Source: Geofilum rubicundum JCM 15548 (lineage in GTDB: Bacteria; Bacteroidota; Bacteroidia; Bacteroidales; Marinilabiliaceae). Taken from it: a stretch of 46,632 nt of DNA. Positions 1 to 8,352 of the stretch are shown here, piece after piece. The notes beneath the pieces are model-generated. The model had not been told where the DNA came from and did not search any database. It saw only the letters and a list, made by a program, of their open reading frames with translations. The stretch is from the NCBI RefSeq assembly GCF_000974365.1, contig NZ_BAZW01000031.1, forward strand, positions 1-46,632, given 5' to 3'. Position numbers and translations under genes: made by a program. Positions within the stretch are counted from its first letter, which is position 1. Each line of letters begins with the position of its first letter.

Positions 1-43
1 GGGTTATTAGGGTGAGAATTTAAATTAATTAATTATATAAGTT

Positions 44-1183
44 ATGAAGAAGAGTGTATTTTCTGCTACAGGTTTGGCCTCGTTGATGATGATGGCTACT
101 GTGGGTTGTGCAAAGGGCAAGGAGAATTTGCCGGAGCCTGAGGCGGTTATTGAGGTAATGACCAGGGTTAATGACCATTGGCAAAGTGAGCATCCTGAGC
201 ACGGACGTGCTTTTTGGGACAATGCTGCCTATCATACCGGTAATATGGAGGCCTATTTTGTTACGGGTAATGAAGAATGGCTGGACTATTCCATTGCCTG
301 GTCGGAGCGCAATCAATGGGAGGGTGCCCGGTCGGATGATCGCAGTGAATGGAAATACAGTTATGGGGAGTCGCACGACTATGTGTTGTTTGGCGATTGG
401 CAAATTTGTTTCCAGACCTACATTGATATTTATAATATTAAGGGGGATGAGCAAATGATTGAACGGGCCATTGAGGTGATGGAATACCAGATGGCTACCG
501 ATTCGGTGGACTACTGGTGGTGGGCCGATGGTCTTTATATGGTGATGCCGGTAATGACCAAATTGTATAAAGTGACCGGTGATGAACTGTACCTCGACAA
601 GCTACACGCGTATTTCACTTTTGCCAAGTCCATTATGTACGATGAGGAAACAGGTCTGTTTTTCCGCGATGGCAAGTATGTATATCCCCAACATAAAAGT
701 CTGAATGGCCAAAAAGATTTTTGGGCACGTGGTGATGGCTGGGTATTTGCCGGTCTGGCCAAGGTGCTGGCTGATTTACCCGAAGATCATGAGCACCGGG
801 CCGAGTATCTGGAAATCTACCGGAAAATGGCGCAAACCCTGGCTGAAGCTCAGCAAGAGGGGGGTTACTGGACCCGCAGTCTGCTGGATCCGGAACACGC
901 TCCTGGCTATGAAACCAGCGGAACTGCCTTCTTTACTTATGGTTATTTGTGGGGTATCAACAATGGTTTATTGGATGAGGAAAGCTATTTGCCAGTCGCT
1001 CTTAATGCCTGGAATTATTTAACCAACATTGCCGTTCAGGAAAATGGCAAGCTGGGTTACGTGCAACCCATTGGCGAACGCGCCATTCCCGGACAGGTGG
1101 TGGATGTCAACTCTACCTCCAATTTTGGGGTGGGTGCTTTCTTGTTGGCCGCCTCTGAAATGTATCGCTACGTCGCAGAATAA
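44..1183 (+). CDS. GH105-like unsaturated glucuronyl/rhamnogalacturonyl hydrolase, lipoprotein
   Basis: A 379-residue (alpha/alpha)6-barrel enzyme of the GH88/GH105 type. Such enzymes remove the 4,5-unsaturated uronic acid left at the non-reducing end by polysaccharide lyases. Seen in sequence: a short signal peptide ending in a lipobox (ATVGC, Cys22), so the protein is probably lipid anchored. Family-typical blocks are WWWADGLYM around 158-166, whose Asp162 is the likely catalytic Asp, then FWARGDGW around 226-233 and ETSGTAFF around 290-297. Length fits the family. It is transcribed alone and closed by a strong terminator. GH105 usually partners a lyase; the only lyase-like protein here is the BNR beta-propeller protein at 36282-39617. 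Family assignment is fairly secure; the exact uronide substrate is not readable. Confidence 0.85.
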   Translation: MKKSVFSATGLASLMMMATVGCAKGKENLPEPEAVIEVMTRVNDHWQSEHPEHGRAFWDNAAYHTGNMEAYFVTGNEEWLDYSIAWSERNQWEGARSDDRSEWKYSYGESHDYVLFGDWQICFQTYIDIYNIKGDEQMIERAIEVMEYQMATDSVDYWWWADGLYMVMPVMTKLYKVTGDELYLDKLHAYFTFAKSIMYDEETGLFFRDGKYVYPQHKSLNGQKDFWARGDGWVFAGLAKVLADLPEDHEHRAEYLEIYRKMAQTLAEAQQEGGYWTRSLLDPEHAPGYETSGTAFFTYGYLWGINNGLLDEESYLPVALNAWNYLTNIAVQENGKLGYVQPIGERAIPGQVVDVNSTSNFGVGAFLLAASEMYRYVAE

Positions 1184-1215
1184 TCTGATCGTCTTTATGT
1201 CGATTACATACAAAC

Positions 1216-1259
1216 AAGGTCAGAGATACAGGATTTATTCCATTCTCTGACCTTTTTTT
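1216..1259 (+). terminator. Rho-independent terminator after the GH105 gene
   Basis: Perfect 11-bp inverted repeat AAGGTCAGAGA (1216-1226) / TCTCTGACCTT (1244-1254) with a 17-nt loop, running into seven Ts (1253-1259). It lies 33 bases after the GH105 stop codon and separates that gene from the MG2 gene. Confidence 0.85.
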
Positions 1260-1296
1260 AAATCACTCAAATAATCATCTTTTAAACCCCCATTTT

Positions 1297-4115
1297 ATGC
1301 CAGCTTCCTTTTCCCTTCGTCCATTCCTTTTCGTTTTATTGAGTTGTTTGCTTCTTTCGTTTATCCCCTCCACCAGTGAGTGGCACCATGACATTATTCG
1401 AAAACTGTCGGCTCACCAAATAGTTTATCGACAAGAGAAACTGTTTGTGCAGACCGACAGGCCGGTATATGTGGCGGGCGAGAATGTCTGGTTCAGTGCC
1501 TTTTTAATGGAGGCTGCTTCGCATCGGCTCAATCAGACCGAAGAGGTGCTTTACGTGGAATTGGTGAAACCCGACGGAGGCATTGCGGCCAAACATGCTT
1601 TTAAGTTGGATAAAGGGAGAGCAGAGGGAGCTTTGTTTATCAATGAAAAGATGAAAGGCGGCCATTATCTTTTAATGGCCTATACCAATTGGATGCGCAA
1701 CGCCGGCAGTGCTTTTTACTTCAGTAAAGGTATCAGCATCGTTGGTCAGGAGGAAATGACAGAAAATGAGGCTGAGTCGCCACAAGGCGGCTTAGAACCT
1801 TCAGAAACGGAGAAAGGGGCTAGTCCGGTCGGTGAAGTCCCCTTCGTTCTAAATTTTTATCCCGAAGGCGGACAGGTGGTTGAGGGATTGCCTTGTCGCA
1901 TGGCGTTTGAAGGGGTCGGATTCAGCAATGGCGGATGGTTTGGTAATGTGGTGGACGATCAGGGGAAGCTGGTCAGTTCATTTACGCCGCTGTGGGGACA
2001 AAGAGGCATCCTGGCTTTTGTCCCTGAAGCCGGCCGATCGTATTTTGCGGAAGTCAATACCCCTGATGGGGCGCTGCATAAATTTGCCTTACCGGAGGCA
2101 CAAAGTGGGGGCCTGACTTTGAGCGTGGAGGATGACCATGGAAGTGGCGACTTAATGGTAACCATTAACGGCACTTCAGAAACGGATGCTGCCCTGCCCT
2201 TTTATTTGCTGGGCGTTCAAAGAGGAGTGCCCAAGGCGGGGATCCATGGTACGGTTGAAGACCAACCGGTTGTTTTTAGACTGGAAAAGGCTTCTTTTAC
2301 GGCGGGGATTGCGCAGCTGACTCTGTTTAGTCGGGGAGGAGTCCCTGTCTGCGAACGTTTGGTCTATATACATGAGGAACCACAGGTAGCTTTGAATGTT
2401 CAGGTGGATGAGCTGACGGGAAAAGCCCGCCAGAAAGTGGAGATCGCCTTTGAGACCGTGGATAAAGCGGGCCAAGCGGTGATCTCTGATTTGGCCGTGT
2501 CGGTTACCGATGCCCACCGCATTCCGGATGACATTTATGCATCTGAGGATTTAGCCAGATATCTGGCCTTGTCCTCCGATTTGCCCGGTTATAGAGGGGA
2601 CCCATCTATTTTCTTTGAAAATTCCCGCATGGCGGCCGTCAAAAGAAATTTGGTTTTGATGACCAATGGCTGGCGTCGATACAATTGGGATGAGATTTTG
2701 GTGGATAGCCTGGCTATACCCACGCATTTGGAAGACCCGGGACTGTATGTGACCGGAACGGTGTACCGTTCCGGTTCCGATAAACCGGCTCCACCTACCA
2801 CCGAGGTGACGCTGATTTCAAGTGATTATTCCCAGCTCTTTTTTACGGATATTGGAGAAGACGGTCGCTTTACCTTTTTGTTAAAGGACTTTAAGGGGCC
2901 TTTGAAAGCGGTCATACAGACCAAGAACAAACGGAGAAATCCCGTGGATTATGACATCGCCCTGACCACCAATATGCAAAACAGCGGCTCGGGGGCATAC
3001 ACCCGTTTGTATGATGATAGCTACGATACCACGTATGATATGAATCCCATACAGGATTCAGGTGTGACAACAGATAGCCTTATCAGGGAATATTTGGTGG
3101 AGGGTATATCCTATCAGGTAGAAGATCAGCTGGAAATATCGACCGATGTCACCTTGAATGAGGTGACGGTGGCCGTTGAGCGCCTGCAATCAAACAAAGA
3201 AAAAATGACCGAGCTGTATGGCGAACCTGAGGCCGCAGTCAGTGACCGGCAACTGAGTCAGCTGGTCGATGAAAAGCCCTGGCATTTTGGATTGATGAGC
3301 CTTATGATGGATGCTTGCCCCGGCCTATATGTGGATGTGCGCCAGTCCTCCACGGAGTACGTGAGTGGGGGAAGTTTCGGCGGAATGGTCAACGACAACA
3401 TGTACCATTCAGATGCGGCCTCCGTGCAGTTCAAGTTGGAAAATGAAAGGGCCCATCGTTTTTTTATTTATGTGGACGGTCGCATCGTCGGTGCTTCCAA
3501 TGAGCGGGGGGTATTGTCTAAAATGTTGAGTTTGTACCAAATCGACGAATTAATATCGATGGATCCGGAGATCGTCGAATCGGTTGAATTGCTGATTCCG
3601 GATGCCAACCAAAGCCAGCTTTATAGTCGCGCCCTTTTCTATGCTTTGCAAAACACCTCCGACGATTTAGTGCCTGAAAATGCCTTCAATTACAACAGCT
3701 CTGAAGCCGAATTAAGGGACAATGGTCTGGCAGCCTTAGCCGGTGATATGCGGGATTTGGAGACTTCCATGGAGCTCAATTCTGCACCTGTAGCGGTCAT
3801 TTCCATTTATACCTATAAAGGCACCGGCATGTACACCCGAAAATACACCAAGGGCATCGCCAATGTCACCATTCAGGCTATAGCCTCGATAAAACCTTCT
3901 ACCATGTGCAGTATGAAGGCAAGGAGTCAGATTCCATACTCCCCGATCGCCGAAACACCCTGGCCTGGTTCCCCTCAGTCAAGACCGATTCACAAGGTAA
4001 GGCCAGCGTATCCTTCTTCCAGTCCGATGTCTCCAAAGACATCCGAATCGAAGTAAACGGCCTTTCCAAAGACGGCCATCCCGTATCATTAATTAAAAAA
4101 TTGGGACCCGAATAG
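1297..4115 (+). CDS. MG2 (alpha-2-macroglobulin-like) and TonB-plug-like surface protein, frameshifted near 3876
   Basis: Secreted or outer-membrane protein of a Bacteroidota family that carries an MG2 domain (LFVQTDRPVYVAGENVWF, about residues 49-66), macroglobulin-like beta-sandwiches and a degenerate TonB-plug-like segment around 650-780 (FIYVDGRIVGASN; MDPEIVESVELL). An uncleaved-looking hydrophobic N-terminus (about 8-25) precedes it. The first frame runs to 4056, but its last ~60 residues are low-complexity Ser/Pro-rich nonsense. The neighbouring frame from about 3876 reads GYSLDKTFYHVQYEG and then RRNTLAWFPSVKTDSQGKA, the usual C-terminal block of this family, ending at 4115. Adding one G to the GG at 3876-3877 restores a 939-residue protein. 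Role unknown; it may be a surface assembly or scavenging factor. It stands alone between two terminators. Confidence 0.75.
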
Positions 4116-4168
4116 GCTTAAGGCGTTGTTTTAAAGGGATATTTATTCTGAACCGTTGTATATAGAAT

Positions 4169-4216
4169 AAGAAAAGGACTTAAAGCGGAATTCATCCCGC
4201 CTTAAGTCCTTTTCTT
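4169..4216. terminator. Bidirectional terminator between convergent genes
   Basis: Perfect 15-bp inverted repeat AAGAAAAGGACTTAA (4169-4183) / TTAAGTCCTTTTCTT (4202-4216), extended by GCGG/CCGC inside. A/T-rich flanks give a U-rich tail in either direction. It serves the MG2 gene on plus and the TPR gene on minus. Confidence 0.8.
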
Positions 4217-4337
4217 CAATTTTTGAGCTGGTCAACCCCATCAACTCCAGTGCTATGGGATCTCTTGCCTCAGCTGAAGTCCCAATGGATCAGAATCGCA
4301 ACCCTATCTACTTCTTACCCCATCAACCCTTCCTATC

Positions 4338-5179
4338 CTACTCCCTCAACCTCCTCTGCGCATTCTCCAGCGCATTCTTTACCGCGGTGTTGTTGGGGTT
4401 AATGGCCAGGGCTTTTTCAAGATAGGGGATGGCCTTGTTGTACTTTGTGCTAATAGCAGCCAGTTTTTTGGTGGTGTTGGAGTAATCTACCCGCGTAGGG
4501 TTACTCATGGCTTCGTAACGTCGTTTTTCCCGGTCGTACTCGGCGTCCGTCACCTTGCTTAGAATGAGGCCCATTTGTTCCGTTGCCCTTTGGTGATCCG
4601 GATCAATGGCCAGCAATTGCTCACCGGTTGCAAGGGCTTCATTGATTTTGCTCTGCTGGGCAAAAGCCATCATTTTAATGAAGAGTACATGGGTGTCGCC
4701 GGGGGCGACCTCCAGGGTTTCATCGGCATATTTAACGGCATTGGCAAAATCACGTCCGTTAAAACTGACGGTGACCAATTTACGATAAGCCGTGTTTTTC
4801 TCCTCCGGATAGGACGCTACAACCTTCAAAAGCGCATCACTGCTTTTGTCGAATTGATTGAGTCCGGCATAGCTGTCGCTCATACTCAGGAAGAGATCGG
4901 CCGATCCCATATCCTGTGCTTCCAGTTTTTCGAAAAAGGTCAACGCCTTTTGGTACTCCTTGATTCGGTGATAATTAACCCCAGCCCTGTAAACACTGGC
5001 CGTATCAAAGCGGTCGGCCGCTTCATAGGCGCCATGGCCGACTCGTACAATTGTGCAGCGGAAGCAAAATCATCGATGCTTTCAGCCATAATGGCATCAC
5101 TTTTTAAGACATCGGGATCCTGGCCGTTGGCCAGGGCAATGATGCCGAGGAATGCGAAGGTAAATAGAAGCCGTTTCAT
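4338..5179 (-). CDS. Secreted tetratricopeptide-repeat protein, frameshifted near 5030
   Basis: Periplasmic or secreted TPR protein. Seen: signal peptide starting MKRLLFTFAFLGIIALANGQ at 5179, then helical repeats such as IPYLEKALAINPNNTAVKNA near the C-terminus and ALATGEQLLAIDPDHQRA. The start at 5179 is preferred over the longer reading from 5230 because it begins directly with the signal peptide. The reading frame breaks near 5030: one side ends YESAM-A, the other continues YEAADRFDTASVYRAGV. Restoring one base (minus-strand GCGCC to GCGGCC) gives a continuous 280-residue protein that keeps the TPR periodicity. Last gene of the minus-strand run that includes the tandem GH43 protein. Specific function unknown; TPRs suggest a protein-protein role. 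Confidence 0.75.
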
Positions 5180-5284
5180 ATGGATATGTTTTTTTATTAC
5201 GGTCACAGGGAACTCGCCAAGAGAATCCATCTCTTTGGTGAGAGAAATAGCTACTGGCTCGTTTCATGTGGATATGTTTTTTTT
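5172..5284. repeat. 25-bp direct repeat at the 5' end of the TPR gene
   Basis: CGTTTCAT[A/G]TGGATATGTTT followed by a T run occurs at 5172-5196 and again at 5260-5284, 88 bases apart. On the minus strand each copy reads as a T-complement A run, then CATATCC, then ATGAAACG. The downstream copy supplies the real start codon of the TPR gene (5179); the upstream copy supplies an out-of-register ATG at 5267. Confidence 0.7.
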
Positions 5285-5303
5285 TAATATCAAACAGTGT
5301 GCC

Positions 5304-7214
5304 TTAGATGGTAGGTTCAACAACTTTAATGCTGCCATCACTGTTAAAATCCATTTTGTCGATGGCCACTTCGCGGTGGAAGCCGGCATCTGAGCCCATT
5401 TTTATGCCGTTAGGACGGCTAAAGCGGTGGTAAACAATGTACCACTCATCCTTGCCGGGCACTTGAATGACTGAGTTGTGACCGGTTCCATAGATGCCTT
5501 TTTCGGGGCGCTTGGACAAAATCAGGTTGTTCTCCGGAATGTCAATAGGACCGGTGGGTGATGTGGAGGTTCCATAGCGTACGCGGTAATCTTCATCACG
5601 GGTGTCATTTTCTGACCACAGAAAATAGTAGAGACCATTGCGGTAAAATACCTCAACGCCTTCACGGAAGGTATTGTCGGAAGGGGTCATCACGACTTCC
5701 GTATTGGGTTTAATCTCGGTCATGTTCTTTTCTAATTCCACCGCCGCTAAGTAGCCATTTCCCCAATAGAGATAAGGCTTTTTGCTTTTGGGATCGATGA
5801 AAATGTCGGGATCAATTTCCTGACCGCGATTCACACCCTCGGGCTTGAAATTGATGAGGGGCTTACCTGAGTCCGTAAAGGGTCCGGCCGGATGATCGGC
5901 CACGGCCACGCCAATTTTTTGAGCCGCTGTGAAATAATAGTAATACTTGTATTTCTTGCCTTTCCTGACCTCGATGGCACAAGGTGCCCAGGCATTTCTG
6001 TCGGCCCATTCCACATCTTTTTTCAGATCCAGAATTACCGCTTCCTCTTCCCAGGTCACCAAATCTTCGGATGAAAAGGTTTTGAAGTAGGTGCCCGACC
6101 AGCCATGGTAACCATCACTGGTGGGGTAGAGGAAGTATTTACCATGTTTTTCGGAGTAAATAATCTCCGGATCCGCAAAGTAGCCCTCCAGCACCGGGTT
6201 GTTGGGGATGGCCGGAAAACCTTCGGGATGTCCCCACTTATCGGTCAGTCGCATCAACTCCTTCCGTGTGATGGGAATGATGGAGCCGTGGCGTGGATGA
6301 AAGTCCATAGAAATTTCATGGTCGATGACCGTGAATTCTTTCAGGTCGGTACTCTCGGTAAACTGATATTTGCCCGCCATGTACATATCGTACATCAGAA
6401 TATAGGTGTCGGAATTAATGAGTCGGAACAGGGACGATCCTTCCACGGCCTGAGTGGTTTGCTGTTTGTAGTCATCATACTCCTGCCACTTGCCGGATGT
6501 GAGTGAGGCAGTGGTCGCCAGTTTAATGCCATTGCCATGCCCCTCGGTCTTGTAAAACATATAATAAAGGCTGTCCTTTAAAACAATATCCCCGTCGATG
6601 CAGGATCTGCCCGATTCAGGGAAGAAAAGCTGCTTGGGCTTACCTTCCAGATCGGTAAAATCTGCGTTGGCATAGGCATAGTAAATAATGTCGGGTCCGT
6701 CGCCATGCTTCATCGACCAGTAAACCATGTATTTGCCTTCTTCCTTGTCGAAGATGGTTTGGGGGGCCCAGACTCTGAGGAGGTCCTCCTGATGGTCGTA
6801 TTTTTCCTGGATGTTGATGACGGAAGAACTCCAGTTGACCAGGTCCGTTGATTTGAGCAGTACCATGGCGCGGTTAGAGCTCCAGCCCCTGGCCGATACC
6901 ATGTCGGTCAGCACCATATAAAAAGTTCCGCCATCTTCCCCCCGCAAAATATGTGGGTCACGCACCCCACCTGTCGAGCTGATTTCCCTGGAGTCAATCA
7001 CCGGCTCGTTGTCGTTCAGTGTCAAGTAATTAAATCCGTCTGCGCTGATGGCATAACGAACGGCCTCTTCATCCCCGGTATTACCTGTGAAATAGGAAAA
7101 CAGGTAGGCTACATAATCCTTCTCCCTCACATTGTTGGCACCTGCCTCCAGATGAGGCACTACCAACAGCCCCATTATAAGCGCTGCTGCAATAACCGTT
7201 TTGACTTTGTTCAT
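5304..7214 (-). CDS. Tandem GH43 glycosidase (two five-bladed beta-propeller modules)
   Basis: A 636-residue secreted protein, signal peptide residues 1-24, with two GH43 modules. Module 1 (about 33-325) has VRDPHIL (Asp87, candidate base), CIDGDI (Asp207/209) and YKTEG (Glu224, candidate acid). Module 2 (about 340-630) has YFADPEI (Asp348), EIDPDIF (Asp468/470) and FREGVEVFYR (Glu518/521), plus a GTGHNSV...YIVYHRF end. GH43 enzymes are arabinofuranosidases, xylosidases, arabinanases or galactanases; the specificity of either module cannot be read here. No T9SS tail or lipobox, so it is probably periplasmic, unlike its paralogue at 13460-15928, which shares module 1 closely. Third gene of the minus run, 61 bases after the HEXXH gene. 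Confidence 0.88.
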   Translation of the reverse strand: MNKVKTVIAAALIMGLLVVPHLEAGANNVREKDYVAYLFSYFTGNTGDEEAVRYAISADGFNYLTLNDNEPVIDSREISSTGGVRDPHILRGEDGGTFYMVLTDMVSARGWSSNRAMVLLKSTDLVNWSSSVINIQEKYDHQEDLLRVWAPQTIFDKEEGKYMVYWSMKHGDGPDIIYYAYANADFTDLEGKPKQLFFPESGRSCIDGDIVLKDSLYYMFYKTEGHGNGIKLATTASLTSGKWQEYDDYKQQTTQAVEGSSLFRLINSDTYILMYDMYMAGKYQFTESTDLKEFTVIDHEISMDFHPRHGSIIPITRKELMRLTDKWGHPEGFPAIPNNPVLEGYFADPEIIYSEKHGKYFLYPTSDGYHGWSGTYFKTFSSEDLVTWEEEAVILDLKKDVEWADRNAWAPCAIEVRKGKKYKYYYYFTAAQKIGVAVADHPAGPFTDSGKPLINFKPEGVNRGQEIDPDIFIDPKSKKPYLYWGNGYLAAVELEKNMTEIKPNTEVVMTPSDNTFREGVEVFYRNGLYYFLWSENDTRDEDYRVRYGTSTSPTGPIDIPENNLILSKRPEKGIYGTGHNSVIQVPGKDEWYIVYHRFSRPNGIKMGSDAGFHREVAIDKMDFNSDGSIKVVEPTI

Positions 7215-7275
7215 TGTTCGTATGTTTTAATTATTTATGGTTTTTCTGTTTGGCTTTTTTTGTCCTTGGGTTGAT

Positions 7276-8309
7276 TTACTTAGCGGGTATGCCTGCATCA
7301 TCCACAATCATGGCCTGAACAATTCTGGCATGGTCAATTAAATCCTGAACAGTGCTGACCTCCGAGCGGTAATTGATGCCGGTGGGCCAATAATGAATGG
7401 GGTTGTTGTTGTTATCACCTCTCAGGGTGGCGCCTGTTAACTCCTGACACAAGGCCTGTGCTACCGGTCCCTGCCATACACCTCCAACCATCAGGTCTTT
7501 CCAGGCTTGCGTAGTACCCGAGCCAAAATAGTGGGCCATTTCATGCATGGTGGTGCCCACCCACATGTAAGTGGTATTGGGACCATAGCCTATGCTGCCT
7601 CTGTAACTGGCCTGAGCGGTTGGAATGCCGGCGTTGTAATAGACGTAGATATTGGCTTCAAAAGTCGTGTATTTATTGTAATAGTAACAGGCACTGTCAA
7701 GGGCTGTTTTGATCAATTCATAGTAATCCGGATGCACAGCCGGATCCACAGCCAGTGTATAGGTGACATTACCGGTCATGGGCTCCAGCAGTCTGGTATT
7801 GCCATAAGCCGTTCCCATACAGTTGGTGGCATAACCCCTCACATAATAGGTCTGTTCAGGGTCCAGATCCGTCAGTCGTCCATAGAATTCACCGGTCGAC
7901 AGTCCGGCAGAAAACTTACTATCCGCAATGGTTGGATTCTGAGAAGTGGACCATACCACACCTCTTTCCAGAATAAGGCAGTCGCATCATCTGTCACCTC
8001 AATGGTGCAATCCGTTTGGTTCGATTCAATGTTGTTATTGACCGAAACGGTAGAGACAGTTGGTAAGGCATAATCCCCTTCCGAGTAGGTCATGCTGTCG
8101 ATTTCAGCAATCGGAACAGCAACAAGTTCCCCGTCTATTCTTTCAATTTTCAGTAGACTGTCATTGTCGTTGGTGAAAACACGTGCAATCGATTCAACGC
8201 GGAAGCGTTGAACCGTTTTGTCGGTTCTGAATATATTAAGTGTGGTTTCGGATGCAAAAATCGCCACTACCAGCAGGAGTCCTATATATGTAAAAAATGT
8301 GCGCTTCAT
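7276..8309 (-). CDS. Secreted HEXXH (putative zinc metallopeptidase-like) protein, frameshifted near 7973
   Basis: After joining two frames this is a 344-residue protein. Seen: N-terminal signal peptide, then a segment ending IAEIDSMTYSEGD that is common near the N-terminus of Bacteroidota secreted proteins. Next is a fibronectin-like stretch with ERGVVWSTSQNPT and YYVRGYATN, then a C-terminal domain with MHEMAHYFGSGT (HEMAH at residues 256-260, bases 7531-7545). HEXXH suggests zinc binding, but a third ligand and activity are not proven. The frame breaks near 7973: ...DDATAL then LERGVVWSTS; one extra A/T (TTATTC to TTAATTC) repairs it. It lies between LamG and GH43 genes in the same transcription unit, so a role at the glycan-degrading surface is inferred. 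Confidence 0.65.
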
Positions 8310-8352
8310 GAGTTTCTTTCAATAAATGATGGTTATGTTCTGTGTTAAAAGA

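Noticed and set aside
3870-3882. Programmed -1 frameshifting
   Set aside because: No slippery heptamer with downstream pseudoknot was evident, and five other one-base breaks in unrelated genes point to sequence error.
3906-4115. Small 69-codon gene
   Set aside because: Family-typical C-terminus of the MG2 protein; a frameshift explains it better than a separate gene.
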